Position numbers and translations under genes: made by a program. Positions 34,789 to 43,212 of a DNA stretch of 64,000 nt are shown piece by piece. The first letter of the stretch is position 1, and every line of letters begins with the position of its first letter. The notes under the pieces were generated by a model, which searched no databases, had not been told where the DNA came from, and worked only from the letters and a program-made list of their open reading frames with translations. The stretch is from Antarcticibacterium flavum (GTDB lineage Bacteria > Bacteroidota > Bacteroidia > Flavobacteriales > Flavobacteriaceae), in contig NZ_CP040812.1 of assembly GCF_006159205.1 (NCBI RefSeq), forward strand, positions 3,906,001 through 3,970,000. Direction: 5' to 3'.

Positions 34789-37269
34789 CTAAAAATTATA
34801 GGTGAAGCTGGCTGCAAAATTCCTTGGCATTTGCGGATTTATAGTAGACCAGCCGTTAAAATATTCCTGATCTGTAAGATTATTAAGCTTTAAAATGATC
34901 GAGAATTTCTCTACATTATAAAATGCTGAGGCATTTAAAACAGTATAGGAGGGGAGGGTGAATACTCCACCCACTGCACGGTTGAATATCATATTTTCAC
35001 TAGCATAATTTCCACCAAATCCAAGCCCGAAGCCTTCATACTTCCCTGTTGGGATCCTGTAGCTTGCCCAAAGGTTGGCAAGGTCCTGTGGCCCGGCAGA
35101 TTCCGGACGTCTTCCAAGGAAATCTGTTTGGTCTGATACTGTAAGCTTACTGTCGTTATGGCTATAGCCTGCAATGATGTTTAGTCCTGCAAATGGAGTG
35201 GCAGTAATGCTCGCTTCGTAACCCCTGCTGTAACGCTCTCCATCCTGCACATAAAAGAATGGCCTTCCGGTCTCTTCCATTACTATATTTGAAACCTGGA
35301 TATCATAGTAACTAATGCTGGCAGAAACTTTGTTTTTTACCAGATTTAACTTGGTACCGGCTTCAAACTGCCTTGCCCTTTCCGGATCAAAGGTAACGGT
35401 AGTCGTAACCCCTTGTGCAGGATCTCCTTGTTGTTGAGGAGCCACATTGCTGAAACCATCCATATAATTTGCAAAAAGAGATACCCTTTCCAGTATTGGC
35501 TGATATACAATCCCGAATTTTGGGGAAAGTGCCGTCTGGCTGTTGTTATCGCTTTCAAACTGGTCTATCCTCAAACTTGCCATTGCTGATAGGTTTGGAG
35601 TGAAATTAAGAACATTAGAAATGTAAGCACTGTAAATATCCTCACGGGTGGTATTATTATTCAAAGCAGCACCGGCGAGAAGATTGTTGCTTGCAGCGGC
35701 AGAAAGTCGTCCACTATCGTTATTTCTAATGTAGGCTGAAGGATCATAGATGCCAAAGACGCTCTCGTTCACATTCTGCAATCCTGCATTTCCAATGTAA
35801 ACATTGCCGTTTGCCACGTATCCTGAACTGTTGTCAATTACCTGCCTGTTGAAATAATCCAGTCCTACCACCATACGGTTTCTCAATCCCGCGATCCTGA
35901 AATCCCCAATGAAATTCTGCTGAACATCTGTTGTTAGGGTAGTGGAATTTTGATTGTTCATATAGCGGGTAAATACAAGACCTTCATCAAGATTGGTCAC
36001 AGACCCTTCAATTTCTTCTCTTCCCTGGTAGAACCGGGTGGTTTCATACAGGTAAGAATAATGTCCTTTAGCTTTTGAAGATCCTCTTGAAAACACAGTT
36101 TGAGATGTCCAGGATGAAGATAATTTGTAATTCATCATCCCCTGCAGGCTGTAATTAGGATTTTCCATTGTGAGATCATTGCTGGTATAGCTGCGATTGG
36201 TGTCATATCCCAGCTCTTCAATGTTGGTTGCTCTTAAAGGTGCCCCGCGGTCAACAAAAAGCATTGTTGGATTGGTGGTTTCACCCTTAAAAATTTCTGT
36301 ATTCACAAGAAAGGATAACCTGTCATTTACTTTATAGCTTAAAGAAGGAGCTATGAAGAAAGATTCCCTGAAGCCCAGGTCCTGGAAGCTGTTTTGTTTG
36401 TGATAGGCAGTATTTACACGCAGGGCAACCTTTCCTGTCTCGTCAAGTGGTGTATTAACATCGGCCGTTACGCGGTTCATCCCGAAGCTTCCCATAGTGT
36501 AGGATACATTTCCGCCGAAATAGTCGTAAGGCTTTTTGGTCACGATATTAATAAGGCCACCGTAGGAGATAAGGCTGCTTCCATATAAAGTCCCGGAAGG
36601 GCCTTTTACCACTTCGATCCGTTCAATATTTGCAGGATCCGGGCTGCCGTTGGTGAGGCCGGGCAAACCGTTCATAAGAGTAGGCTGCACAGGGAAACCG
36701 CGTAGGGAGAAATAGCCGGCACCATCATTTCCCCTTCCGGTAGATTCCCACAATTTTGTGATTCCCGGAGAATTCTTGAGGGCATCATCAAAACTGGTGA
36801 TAACCTGTTCTTCCATAAGCTCTGCAGTGATATTATTATATACCTGCGGATTTTCAATATCCTTTAAAGGCAGTTTTGCAACATATTCACTTTTTGCACG
36901 GGTGAATTCATTGATATTTCCATTTGCACGCACCACTACTTCCTCCAGGTCCTGCTCGTTATTATTGAGGATAATGGTGGAGAGGGTAGTTGTTTGCCCG
37001 GGTTGTACAGATACTGCAATTTCTTTAGTTTGATATCCTACAAAGGAGATCCTGAGGGTATAATTCCCCCCGGGAATATTGCGAAGGAGGAATTCCCCGT
37101 TTGAGCGGGATTCAGTTCCCAGGACAGTGCCGGGGATTTCAATGTTGGCATCGGTTACAGCCATTCCGTTCTTGTTGATGATGTTTCCTTCAATACTTCC
37201 GGTAGACTGGCTAAAACCGGTAGAAAAATTGAAAAGGAGTAGGGCTAACAGAAGATATTTCTGGATCAT
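34789..37269 (-). CDS. TonB-dependent siderophore receptor with CarboxypepD_reg domain
   Basis: An 826-residue outer-membrane receptor. It has signal peptide 'MIQKYLLLALLLFNFSTGFS', a CarboxypepD_reg-like domain (about 25-105, 'GSIEGNIINKNGMAVTDANI'), and a plug domain with 'FDDALKNSPGITKLWEST', 'YFSLRGFPVQPTLMNGLPG' and 'IERIEVVKGPSGTLYGSSLI'. A 22-strand-type barrel ends in 'RNFAASFTYNF' with the terminal Phe. Plug features fit ferric-siderophore receptors of the FhuA/FpvA class. An operator-like site sits 15 bp upstream of the start. PepSY genes flank it on both sides. Confidence 0.94.
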   Translation of the reverse strand: MIQKYLLLALLLFNFSTGFSQSTGSIEGNIINKNGMAVTDANIEIPGTVLGTESRSNGEFLLRNIPGGNYTLRISFVGYQTKEIAVSVQPGQTTTLSTIILNNNEQDLEEVVVRANGNINEFTRAKSEYVAKLPLKDIENPQVYNNITAELMEEQVITSFDDALKNSPGITKLWESTGRGNDGAGYFSLRGFPVQPTLMNGLPGLTNGSPDPANIERIEVVKGPSGTLYGSSLISYGGLINIVTKKPYDYFGGNVSYTMGSFGMNRVTADVNTPLDETGKVALRVNTAYHKQNSFQDLGFRESFFIAPSLSYKVNDRLSFLVNTEIFKGETTNPTMLFVDRGAPLRATNIEELGYDTNRSYTSNDLTMENPNYSLQGMMNYKLSSSWTSQTVFSRGSSKAKGHYSYLYETTRFYQGREEIEGSVTNLDEGLVFTRYMNNQNSTTLTTDVQQNFIGDFRIAGLRNRMVVGLDYFNRQVIDNSSGYVANGNVYIGNAGLQNVNESVFGIYDPSAYIRNNDSGRLSAAASNNLLAGAALNNNTTREDIYSAYISNVLNFTPNLSAMASLRIDQFESDNNSQTALSPKFGIVYQPILERVSLFANYMDGFSNVAPQQQGDPAQGVTTTVTFDPERARQFEAGTKLNLVKNKVSASISYYDIQVSNIVMEETGRPFFYVQDGERYSRGYEASITATPFAGLNIIAGYSHNDSKLTVSDQTDFLGRRPESAGPQDLANLWASYRIPTGKYEGFGLGFGGNYASENMIFNRAVGGVFTLPSYTVLNASAFYNVEKFSIILKLNNLTDQEYFNGWSTINPQMPRNFAASFTYNF

Positions 37270-37283
37270 TTTAATTGTAAGTT

Positions 37284-37304
37284 TATTTAGACTTATTTTA
37301 AATA
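37284..37304 (-). promoter_or_regulatory. Iron-box-like operator before the TonB receptor
   Basis: TATTTA and TAAATA half-sites frame a 21-bp site whose core reads TTTAGACTTATTTTAAAT on the plus strand. It ends 15 bp from the receptor start and matches 19 of 21 positions with the site at 38680-38700. Probable binding site of a Fur- or DtxR-type iron repressor; the binding protein is inferred. Confidence 0.68.
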
Positions 37305-37477
37305 GAGGCGCAAATGTAGAAAGGGATTTCGATTAAAAAAAGCTTATTTATAATATTTATAAATAAATTTTCGGCCGGAAAGCCTTATCAATACAGTTTC
37401 AATGAGTTAGGTGGGATTAATTTTTAAAGAAAGGACAGCTAAAAACTACCGCGGTAGAGATCACTGGAAAATCAAGG

Positions 37478-38665
37478 TTAATCTGTCACCGCAAGTACAC
37501 GCTCCTTTTCAGTTCTTATTCCCCTGGCAGGCTTCTTTTTAAATTCCCGGCCATACCATAGCAGGAATCCTGTAACCGGAAGGCTGGCACAAATAAGGCT
37601 GGCAAAAAAGGCGAGCACCTTGCCTGGAATACCTCCTATTGCTCCCACATGAATATCATAGTTCATCCTCATCACCTTTTCAGGGAAGCCGGTTTCAGCA
37701 TATACTCCATAAATGGTGGGAGATGTTATTTCTTCCAGGGTATTTTGGTCATAGAAGCGGTAATCTGCATCATAGTAAATTCCTTCAGTATAACCTATTT
37801 CCACATAAATTGATTCCTCATCTGTGGCAGGATAATGGAATTCCAGGTCCACTGCCTGCGGGTATTCATCTTTTAATATATAATACAACCGATCCATGCT
37901 TCCAACACCCGTATCAATTTTCTCCCCGCTGAAATTTTCGGGTACCCTCCACAGGGTTTCCTTGTCACCTCCCAGGCTGCTATATGCAACTGCTTTAAAA
38001 TTTTCAAATGCCATAACCAGCCCTGTAAAGACGATGACCACGGCCACTATACTTATGTAGAAACCAATAACAGAGTGCAGGTCATAATTCTTTCTCTTCC
38101 ATTTTGTGGTTTCTTTCCAGTCCAGGGTTAATCGCTGCTTTCGGTTTTTTCTGTTCTTAGGCCACCACAATACGATCCCGCTTATAAGCATAATCGCGAA
38201 GATCACAGTACCCCATGCTACTACCTGTTCTCCAATTGGCTTGGGGAGCCATAGATAACGATGGCCCTCGAGGACAAAAGGAAAAAACCCTGTGAGATTA
38301 TTCTCTATATGTAAAACCTCCCCGCTGTAAGGATGTAAATAGACGGTGTGATAGAACTCTGGCTCATATTCATAGAAGATCACTTTTACAGGCTCATCCT
38401 CTGCCCCGTATAAAGTCCCGTGGACATGTCTCTCTGGAAATACTTCATGGGCGAGTTCTCTTGCTTTAATTGGCAGGATTACCGGTGCATCCTGTTTCGC
38501 GATCTCCGGGAGGGGAGAGGTAAAGGCTTCGATCTCCTCTTGAAATGCCCAAAGACACCCTGTAATAGCCATGATAAAAATTATAAGGTCACTTCCCAAT
38601 CCCAGGAACAGGTGTGCTTTTCGTACCAGTTTCCTGAAAGTGCTATTTGTTCTTTTCTTCTTCAT
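37478..38665 (-). CDS. Second PepSY-associated membrane protein
   Basis: A 395-residue relative of the PepSY protein at 33590-34726, with 'LVRKAHLFLGLGSDLIIFIM', 'VLEGHRYLWLPKPIGEQVVA', 'RKNYDLHSVIGFYISIVAVV' and, near the end, 'MNYDIHVGAIGGIPGKVLAF'. The His residues near the helices are kept. It precedes the TonB receptor by about 210 bp on the same strand and carries its own operator-like site, so the two are likely co-regulated. Two different PepSY proteins around one receptor could act on different ligands or steps. Confidence 0.9.
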   Translation of the reverse strand: MKKKRTNSTFRKLVRKAHLFLGLGSDLIIFIMAITGCLWAFQEEIEAFTSPLPEIAKQDAPVILPIKARELAHEVFPERHVHGTLYGAEDEPVKVIFYEYEPEFYHTVYLHPYSGEVLHIENNLTGFFPFVLEGHRYLWLPKPIGEQVVAWGTVIFAIMLISGIVLWWPKNRKNRKQRLTLDWKETTKWKRKNYDLHSVIGFYISIVAVVIVFTGLVMAFENFKAVAYSSLGGDKETLWRVPENFSGEKIDTGVGSMDRLYYILKDEYPQAVDLEFHYPATDEESIYVEIGYTEGIYYDADYRFYDQNTLEEITSPTIYGVYAETGFPEKVMRMNYDIHVGAIGGIPGKVLAFFASLICASLPVTGFLLWYGREFKKKPARGIRTEKERVLAVTD

Positions 38666-38679
38666 GGGAAGACAGTTGT

Positions 38680-38700
38680 TATTTAGACTTATTAAAAATA
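38680..38700 (-). promoter_or_regulatory. Iron-box-like operator before the second PepSY gene
   Basis: The core TTTAGACTTATTAAAAATA lies exactly 15 bp upstream of the PepSY start, as the matching site does at the receptor gene. Same sequence and same spacing at two functionally linked genes argue for a shared repressor. Confidence 0.68.
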
Positions 38701-39058
38701 AAGTGCTAAAGTAAAACGCAGCATCAACCTGGGCAAGATTATTTTGTTTTTTTTATCAATAAAAAGGTAAAGTCCTTAGCGTTTTAAAATAAATAGGAGT
38801 TTCAGCAAATATTTTTCAATTTCCAGCATTTATCTCCCGCACAGGAGCCAGCGTTGCACCTCCAATGCTTTCCCACGATTCATAAAGACCAATTTGAAAG
38901 GTTATCCTTGTTAAGAGCAAATTGACCCAAAAATTTAATTTCATAAGAAAGATCTTACAAGTATTACACATATTAACTTAATTTTAATATATTGGACCAT
39001 TGTTATGAGTGTTTTGTCGATAATATGCTTGTAGCAAATAGATTACGGCCCCCTAACT
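38701..39058. other. Divergent intergenic region before exopolysaccharide cassette 1
   Basis: No gene is seen. The right part (about 38950-39050) is AT-rich and probably holds the promoter for the receiver-HEAT-GT2 cassette; I cannot point to exact -33/-7 boxes. Confidence 0.5.
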
Positions 39059-39406
39059 ATGAAAAAAGCGTTGATCATTCAGGAAGACATAGTTCTTCTT
39101 AATATACTGGAGCGGTTAATGACCCTTAATTCCTATGACTGCAGGGCAGTAAGGACCATAGCCGATCTCGACATCGAAGATCAATCCCTTAATTATGACC
39201 TTATAATTTCAGAAATACTCTTCGAGGGGATTGCACCCCTGGATTTTGTGTTTCAAATACAGGAGATCATAACGCACAAAGAATTCATTATTCTCAGCAA
39301 TATGGGACAGCCTAAGGTGAGAAGAGAAATTATGGAATCTAACAAAGTAAAAGGTTTCTTCTCCGTGCCTTTCGACCTGGACCATATTCAAAAATTGATC
39401 TTATAA
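39059..39406 (+). CDS. Degenerate receiver (pseudo-receiver) leading cassette 1
   Basis: A 115-residue receiver-fold protein starting 'MKKALIIQEDIVLLNILERL'. The phosphorylation position in 'YDLIISEILFEG' is Glu52 instead of Asp, and the conserved Lys before Pro is Val ('GFFSVPFD'). It therefore should not be phosphorylated. Glu can mimic the phosphorylated state, so it may be a constantly active form. The next gene begins 1 bp after its stop. The matching gene of cassette 2 (56357-56728) is intact. Confidence 0.85.
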   Translation: MKKALIIQEDIVLLNILERLMTLNSYDCRAVRTIADLDIEDQSLNYDLIISEILFEGIAPLDFVFQIQEIITHKEFIILSNMGQPKVRREIMESNKVKGFFSVPFDLDHIQKLIL

Positions 39407-39407
39407 T

Positions 39408-40457
39408 ATGGTAGCATCAACCCTCGTTCTCCTCATCAAGTTATTACTTGCCTTTCTCCTGGGAACCTGGTTGATAATTGGAATAAGCCTGGTTTACAGG
39501 AAAAGGCGTACTGCACATCTTCAAAAGCTTGAAACGGCTTTTGCCAGGGTGACGGCAAGCTATCTTTATCCCTTACCGGGAGAACCATTTGATCTTATTG
39601 AAGCAAATCGCAGCTTCAGGAAACTGGGAATACGTCCCTCTAAACCCCGGAATGTCCAGTATCTTGTGGACCTTATGATTCGTACTCAGAGATCGCTGCT
39701 GGGTAAGAATTATCATAAGCTTGAAATACTATACAGCCAGATTCCACCTTACCGGGTCTCGGTGAATAAGTTGCGCAGCAAAATGTGGTATGTCAAAGCA
39801 ATGGGCATCAGGGAGATCTATGAAATGGGCCAAAAACAATATATAAAGGAGATCACAAAGGAAAGAAACCACCCCAATATTTATGTAAGGCGGGAATCTC
39901 AAATTGCCATGGTTGTATTCCTGGGCTGGAAAAGTTTACGATTCTTACCCTATCTAAAAAGGGAAATGACTTTATGGCAACAAATAAAGGTTGTTGAAAA
40001 ACTGCACGACCTTTACCCAATTGCTAATTTAACATACCTTCGAAAGGGCTATGATAGCGACCGCCCTTATGCCAATGAATTATTAATGAGGATTATTAGA
40101 AAATTTGACCTTTCCAGCGAGATAGGCTACATCCTGAAATTTATTGATTCTGAAAAGTTCGACACCAGGGAAACCGCTATATATTGCATATCATCATTTA
40201 CACTTAACGACCTGCAACTTGATCTTTTAAAATCCAGGTTTTTTAATATTCCCAATTTTGAACAACAGGTGCAGTTGCTAAAATATATTGACAGGACTTC
40301 TAAAAATATTGATCTTGATTTCTTTAAAAAACTACTTTATGAGGGAAATGATATTATTAAATTAAGCACTGCAGAAATCCTGTGGAATCATGGGTATATT
40401 GAGGAAGTCCAGGATTTTTATTACAGGCAATACGACGTGCAGCCACAACCGGCTTAG
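39408..40457 (+). CDS. Membrane-anchored helical-repeat (HEAT-like) protein, cassette 1
   Basis: A 349-residue protein with one N-terminal membrane helix ('LVLLIKLLLAFLLGTWLIIG'), a basic stretch, and then an all-helical body of HEAT-like repeats, for example 'NHPNIYVRRESQIAMVVFLG' and 'DTRETAIYCISSFTLNDLQL'. The repeat body would be cytoplasmic. It stands between a receiver and a glycan synthase with 1-3 bp spacing, so it may be the adaptor that carries the receiver's signal to the synthase. 'NHPNxYV' is shared with the protein at 56740-57645. Confidence 0.82.
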   Translation: MVASTLVLLIKLLLAFLLGTWLIIGISLVYRKRRTAHLQKLETAFARVTASYLYPLPGEPFDLIEANRSFRKLGIRPSKPRNVQYLVDLMIRTQRSLLGKNYHKLEILYSQIPPYRVSVNKLRSKMWYVKAMGIREIYEMGQKQYIKEITKERNHPNIYVRRESQIAMVVFLGWKSLRFLPYLKREMTLWQQIKVVEKLHDLYPIANLTYLRKGYDSDRPYANELLMRIIRKFDLSSEIGYILKFIDSEKFDTRETAIYCISSFTLNDLQLDLLKSRFFNIPNFEQQVQLLKYIDRTSKNIDLDFFKKLLYEGNDIIKLSTAEILWNHGYIEEVQDFYYRQYDVQPQPA

Positions 40458-40459
40458 TG

Positions 40460-41896
40460 ATGGAGGGGAGCATTTATCAATATATCTACTGGACGGTAAA
40501 TTCCCTCTTTTTCATCTATGGAATGTCTCTTCTTACTATTTATTTTGGAGGAATTATATTATCTGATATTGCTGTAAAGAGAAATAAAAGAAAATCCCAA
40601 TTTCTTTTAACCAAAGATATTGTAAGCGCAACCGATATACCATCTGTAACCCTGGTTGCACCTGCTTTTAATGAAGGTGTGACAATAGTGGACAATGTCA
40701 AATCGCTCCTTTCTATACAATATCCTTTTTATGACCTCATATTGGTCAATGACGGAAGCACAGATAATTCCATGGAGTTACTAATTAAGGAATTTGAACT
40801 GGAACCCTTTGACTCCACCTTCATAACTCAACCTATTCCAACAGCTACTGTAAATAAAATATATCGAAGCAACAAAATACAATATAAGCAGCTCACGGTT
40901 ATTGATAAGAACAACGGAGGCCGATCTGATGCCATTAATGCAGGAATCAATTTTGCGCAAAGTGAACTTATTTTGTGTACAGATGCAGATTGTATTATAG
41001 AACAGGATGCCCTTTTAAAAATGGTGAGACCATATCTTGAAGAAGGGGAGAAGGAGATCATTGCCTGTGGTGGGTCTATTGGAATTGCCAATGATTCTTT
41101 GATCCAGGATGGAATTTTAAAAGAATTGCGCCTGCCCCGGAATCTTGTCCCTATGATCCAGGTGGTGGAATATATAAGGGCTTTCCTTATTGGGAGAATG
41201 GGGTGGGGAGAGATAAATGGTTTAATGCTGGTATCTGGTGCCTTTGGAATGTATCCCAGGACAAGGCTTTTGGAAGTTGGTGGTTTTAATCATGCGACAG
41301 TAGGAGAGGACCTGGAATTATGTATTAGGTTAAGAGTGCATATGGAAAGGCTGAAAAAGCCTTATAAGGTAGTTTATATCCCCGAAACCCTATGTTGGAC
41401 AGAAGCCCCGCCAGATTATAATATTCTTGTAAAACAACGGGATAGATGGGCGAGAGGTCTATGGGAGACGCTTTCAATTCATAAATACCTTTTCATCAAT
41501 CCCAGGTACCGGAATATGGGAATTTTCTTTTTCCCTTACTGGTGCTTTTTTGAGTTTGGGGCACCTATAGTGGAATTCCTGGGGTTAGTGAGTATAATAG
41601 TTTTTGGCCTCCTGGGATGGATCAACTGGAATACAGCAATTCTTTTGTTTACGGCAGTGTATCTTCTTGGTTGTATTTTTTCCACGATCGCGATCTATTT
41701 GTACGTCCGCAATTTTAGGCATTATGCCACCCCGAAACAGGTTATCGAACTGCTCCTGGCCGCTTACCTGGAACCATTCTTATATCACCCGGTTTTGCTG
41801 TTTGGTCAAATGAAGGGTTATTACAAGAAGCTGTTTAAAATAAAATCGGGCTGGGGTTCTATGACCAGAAAGGGGTTTACAACAACAAATTCCTAA
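40460..41896 (+). CDS. Processive GT2 glycosyltransferase (exopolysaccharide synthase), cassette 1
   Basis: A 478-residue membrane synthase: one N-terminal helix, a GT2 domain and three or four C-terminal helices. Motifs are 'VNDGS' (Asp98), 'DADC' (175-178), 'GEDLEL' (282-287) and 'QRDRW' (326-330), the D, DxD, catalytic-base and QxxRW set of processive synthases such as PgaC, hyaluronan synthase and BcsA. The C-terminus ends 'GWGSMTRKGF'. It would polymerise a sugar from a UDP donor and push it through the inner membrane; the sugar is unknown. The ATG at 40460 is preferred over the GTG one codon earlier. Its end overlaps the convergent YaiO gene by 4 bp. Confidence 0.92.
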   Translation: MEGSIYQYIYWTVNSLFFIYGMSLLTIYFGGIILSDIAVKRNKRKSQFLLTKDIVSATDIPSVTLVAPAFNEGVTIVDNVKSLLSIQYPFYDLILVNDGSTDNSMELLIKEFELEPFDSTFITQPIPTATVNKIYRSNKIQYKQLTVIDKNNGGRSDAINAGINFAQSELILCTDADCIIEQDALLKMVRPYLEEGEKEIIACGGSIGIANDSLIQDGILKELRLPRNLVPMIQVVEYIRAFLIGRMGWGEINGLMLVSGAFGMYPRTRLLEVGGFNHATVGEDLELCIRLRVHMERLKKPYKVVYIPETLCWTEAPPDYNILVKQRDRWARGLWETLSIHKYLFINPRYRNMGIFFFPYWCFFEFGAPIVEFLGLVSIIVFGLLGWINWNTAILLFTAVYLLGCIFSTIAIYLYVRNFRHYATPKQVIELLLAAYLEPFLYHPVLLFGQMKGYYKKLFKIKSGWGSMTRKGFTTTNS

Positions 41897-43140
41897 AACC
41901 TGTATCTGTACCCTACAGAACCAATAAACTGAGTTCCCTGCCGGTTTGCAGTAATATCTTCATATAAGGCCCCTGCACCTACCTGAACCAGGTGGTGGAC
42001 TCCCAAGCTAAAATTAACTCCCAGGGTGCCGTAATAAGCCTCCAGCAGCGGATTTTCCAGCGCCTGGGTTGACAATACGCGTTCATCTGGCGAGATACCG
42101 TTACCAATTCTCAGGAATAGAAAATTATCTGCAGTACTTAAATAATACCTCACATTCCCCTGGTAATTTCTTACCAGTTCGCCACCTATCTCTGGCCCCA
42201 GGAATGCCCGGGCATTAAAATAGAATTTCCCCTGGTAAAGGGTCAAACCAAGAATTCCCGTGGAGAGGTCATTCCCGTTAAACCTTTGGAACCTGCCACC
42301 AATTTCTCCTTCAAAGACTTTCGCAAAATTATAGAACAATGAAAGGCTTCCCCGAAAATCGGGAAAAAGTTCCCCGTTGGATACCCCCATATTTGCAAAG
42401 GCATAAAACCTATCATTAAAAACAGGATAAGCTTCAAGTTCATAGAGATTGCCTTTTTTAAAAGACCTGTCTGAATATGTAACCCTGGCGATTGTAGCAG
42501 TGCGGCCAAAGTTATGCTGGTATTCCCCGCTTATGCTATGCCAGGGATCATTACGGGAATAATCTTCACTAAAACCAATATACTGGTAATTAATTCCAAC
42601 CTCATCTGTTACGCTACGGTTCAAAATTAATTGTAAAGCATATCGCTCCTCTCCTGTAAGGCCGGGACCTTGAAACAAGTCCATAGCCAGGTCGCGGGCG
42701 TCCTTTCTCCTTTTAAGCTGCAGGTATAACTGGGCCTTTCGTATTTGGAGGCCGTTATCTTCTGGATATATTTTTTCAACTCTTTCGATGAAATTAAGAG
42801 CCTGTAGTTCTCCCTGGAATCTATTAACACGTTGAAGAACCAGTGGTTTTACATCTACATATTCCGGGGCGGTTTCCAGTAAAAGATCAAGATCCTCATC
42901 GGCAGCAGCATAATTTTCCAGTGCCCAATAATTCCTTATTTGCAGGATCCTTATATCGTGGTATTCGGGTGCAAGTTCAAGTCCACGCCTGGTATAGGCC
43001 AGGGATCTTTCAAAATTGCTGTTTTGATATTCCTCCCTGGCCAGTTCATAGATCTTATCTGAATTTGTTTCTGTAATTTCCTGGGCTTTCAGGCTAAAAG
43101 TGAGTAGTAGAAGGAGGGGGGCAAGTAAATAGATCTTCAT
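41893..43140 (-). CDS. TPR plus YaiO-type outer-membrane beta-barrel
   Basis: A 415-residue secreted protein with signal 'MKIYLLAPLLLLLTFSLKAQ'. The first half holds TPR-like repeats ('AREEYQNSNFERSLAYTRRG', 'YWALENYAAADEDLDLLLE'). The second half is a beta-barrel of alternating strands ending 'FIGSVGYRYRF' with a terminal Phe. This is the YaiO family architecture, as in exopolysaccharide export proteins that pair a periplasmic TPR scaffold with an outer-membrane pore. It converges on the GT2 synthase gene with 4 bp of overlap and probably forms its exit channel. Confidence 0.9.
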   Translation of the reverse strand: MKIYLLAPLLLLLTFSLKAQEITETNSDKIYELAREEYQNSNFERSLAYTRRGLELAPEYHDIRILQIRNYWALENYAAADEDLDLLLETAPEYVDVKPLVLQRVNRFQGELQALNFIERVEKIYPEDNGLQIRKAQLYLQLKRRKDARDLAMDLFQGPGLTGEERYALQLILNRSVTDEVGINYQYIGFSEDYSRNDPWHSISGEYQHNFGRTATIARVTYSDRSFKKGNLYELEAYPVFNDRFYAFANMGVSNGELFPDFRGSLSLFYNFAKVFEGEIGGRFQRFNGNDLSTGILGLTLYQGKFYFNARAFLGPEIGGELVRNYQGNVRYYLSTADNFLFLRIGNGISPDERVLSTQALENPLLEAYYGTLGVNFSLGVHHLVQVGAGALYEDITANRQGTQFIGSVGYRYRF

Positions 43141-43212
43141 AGAGGGGTATTGAGATATTTTTCAAAAGTAAATTTTAAAAAGGGAACTCCATAATTTAAT
43201 TTTAAGTTGATC

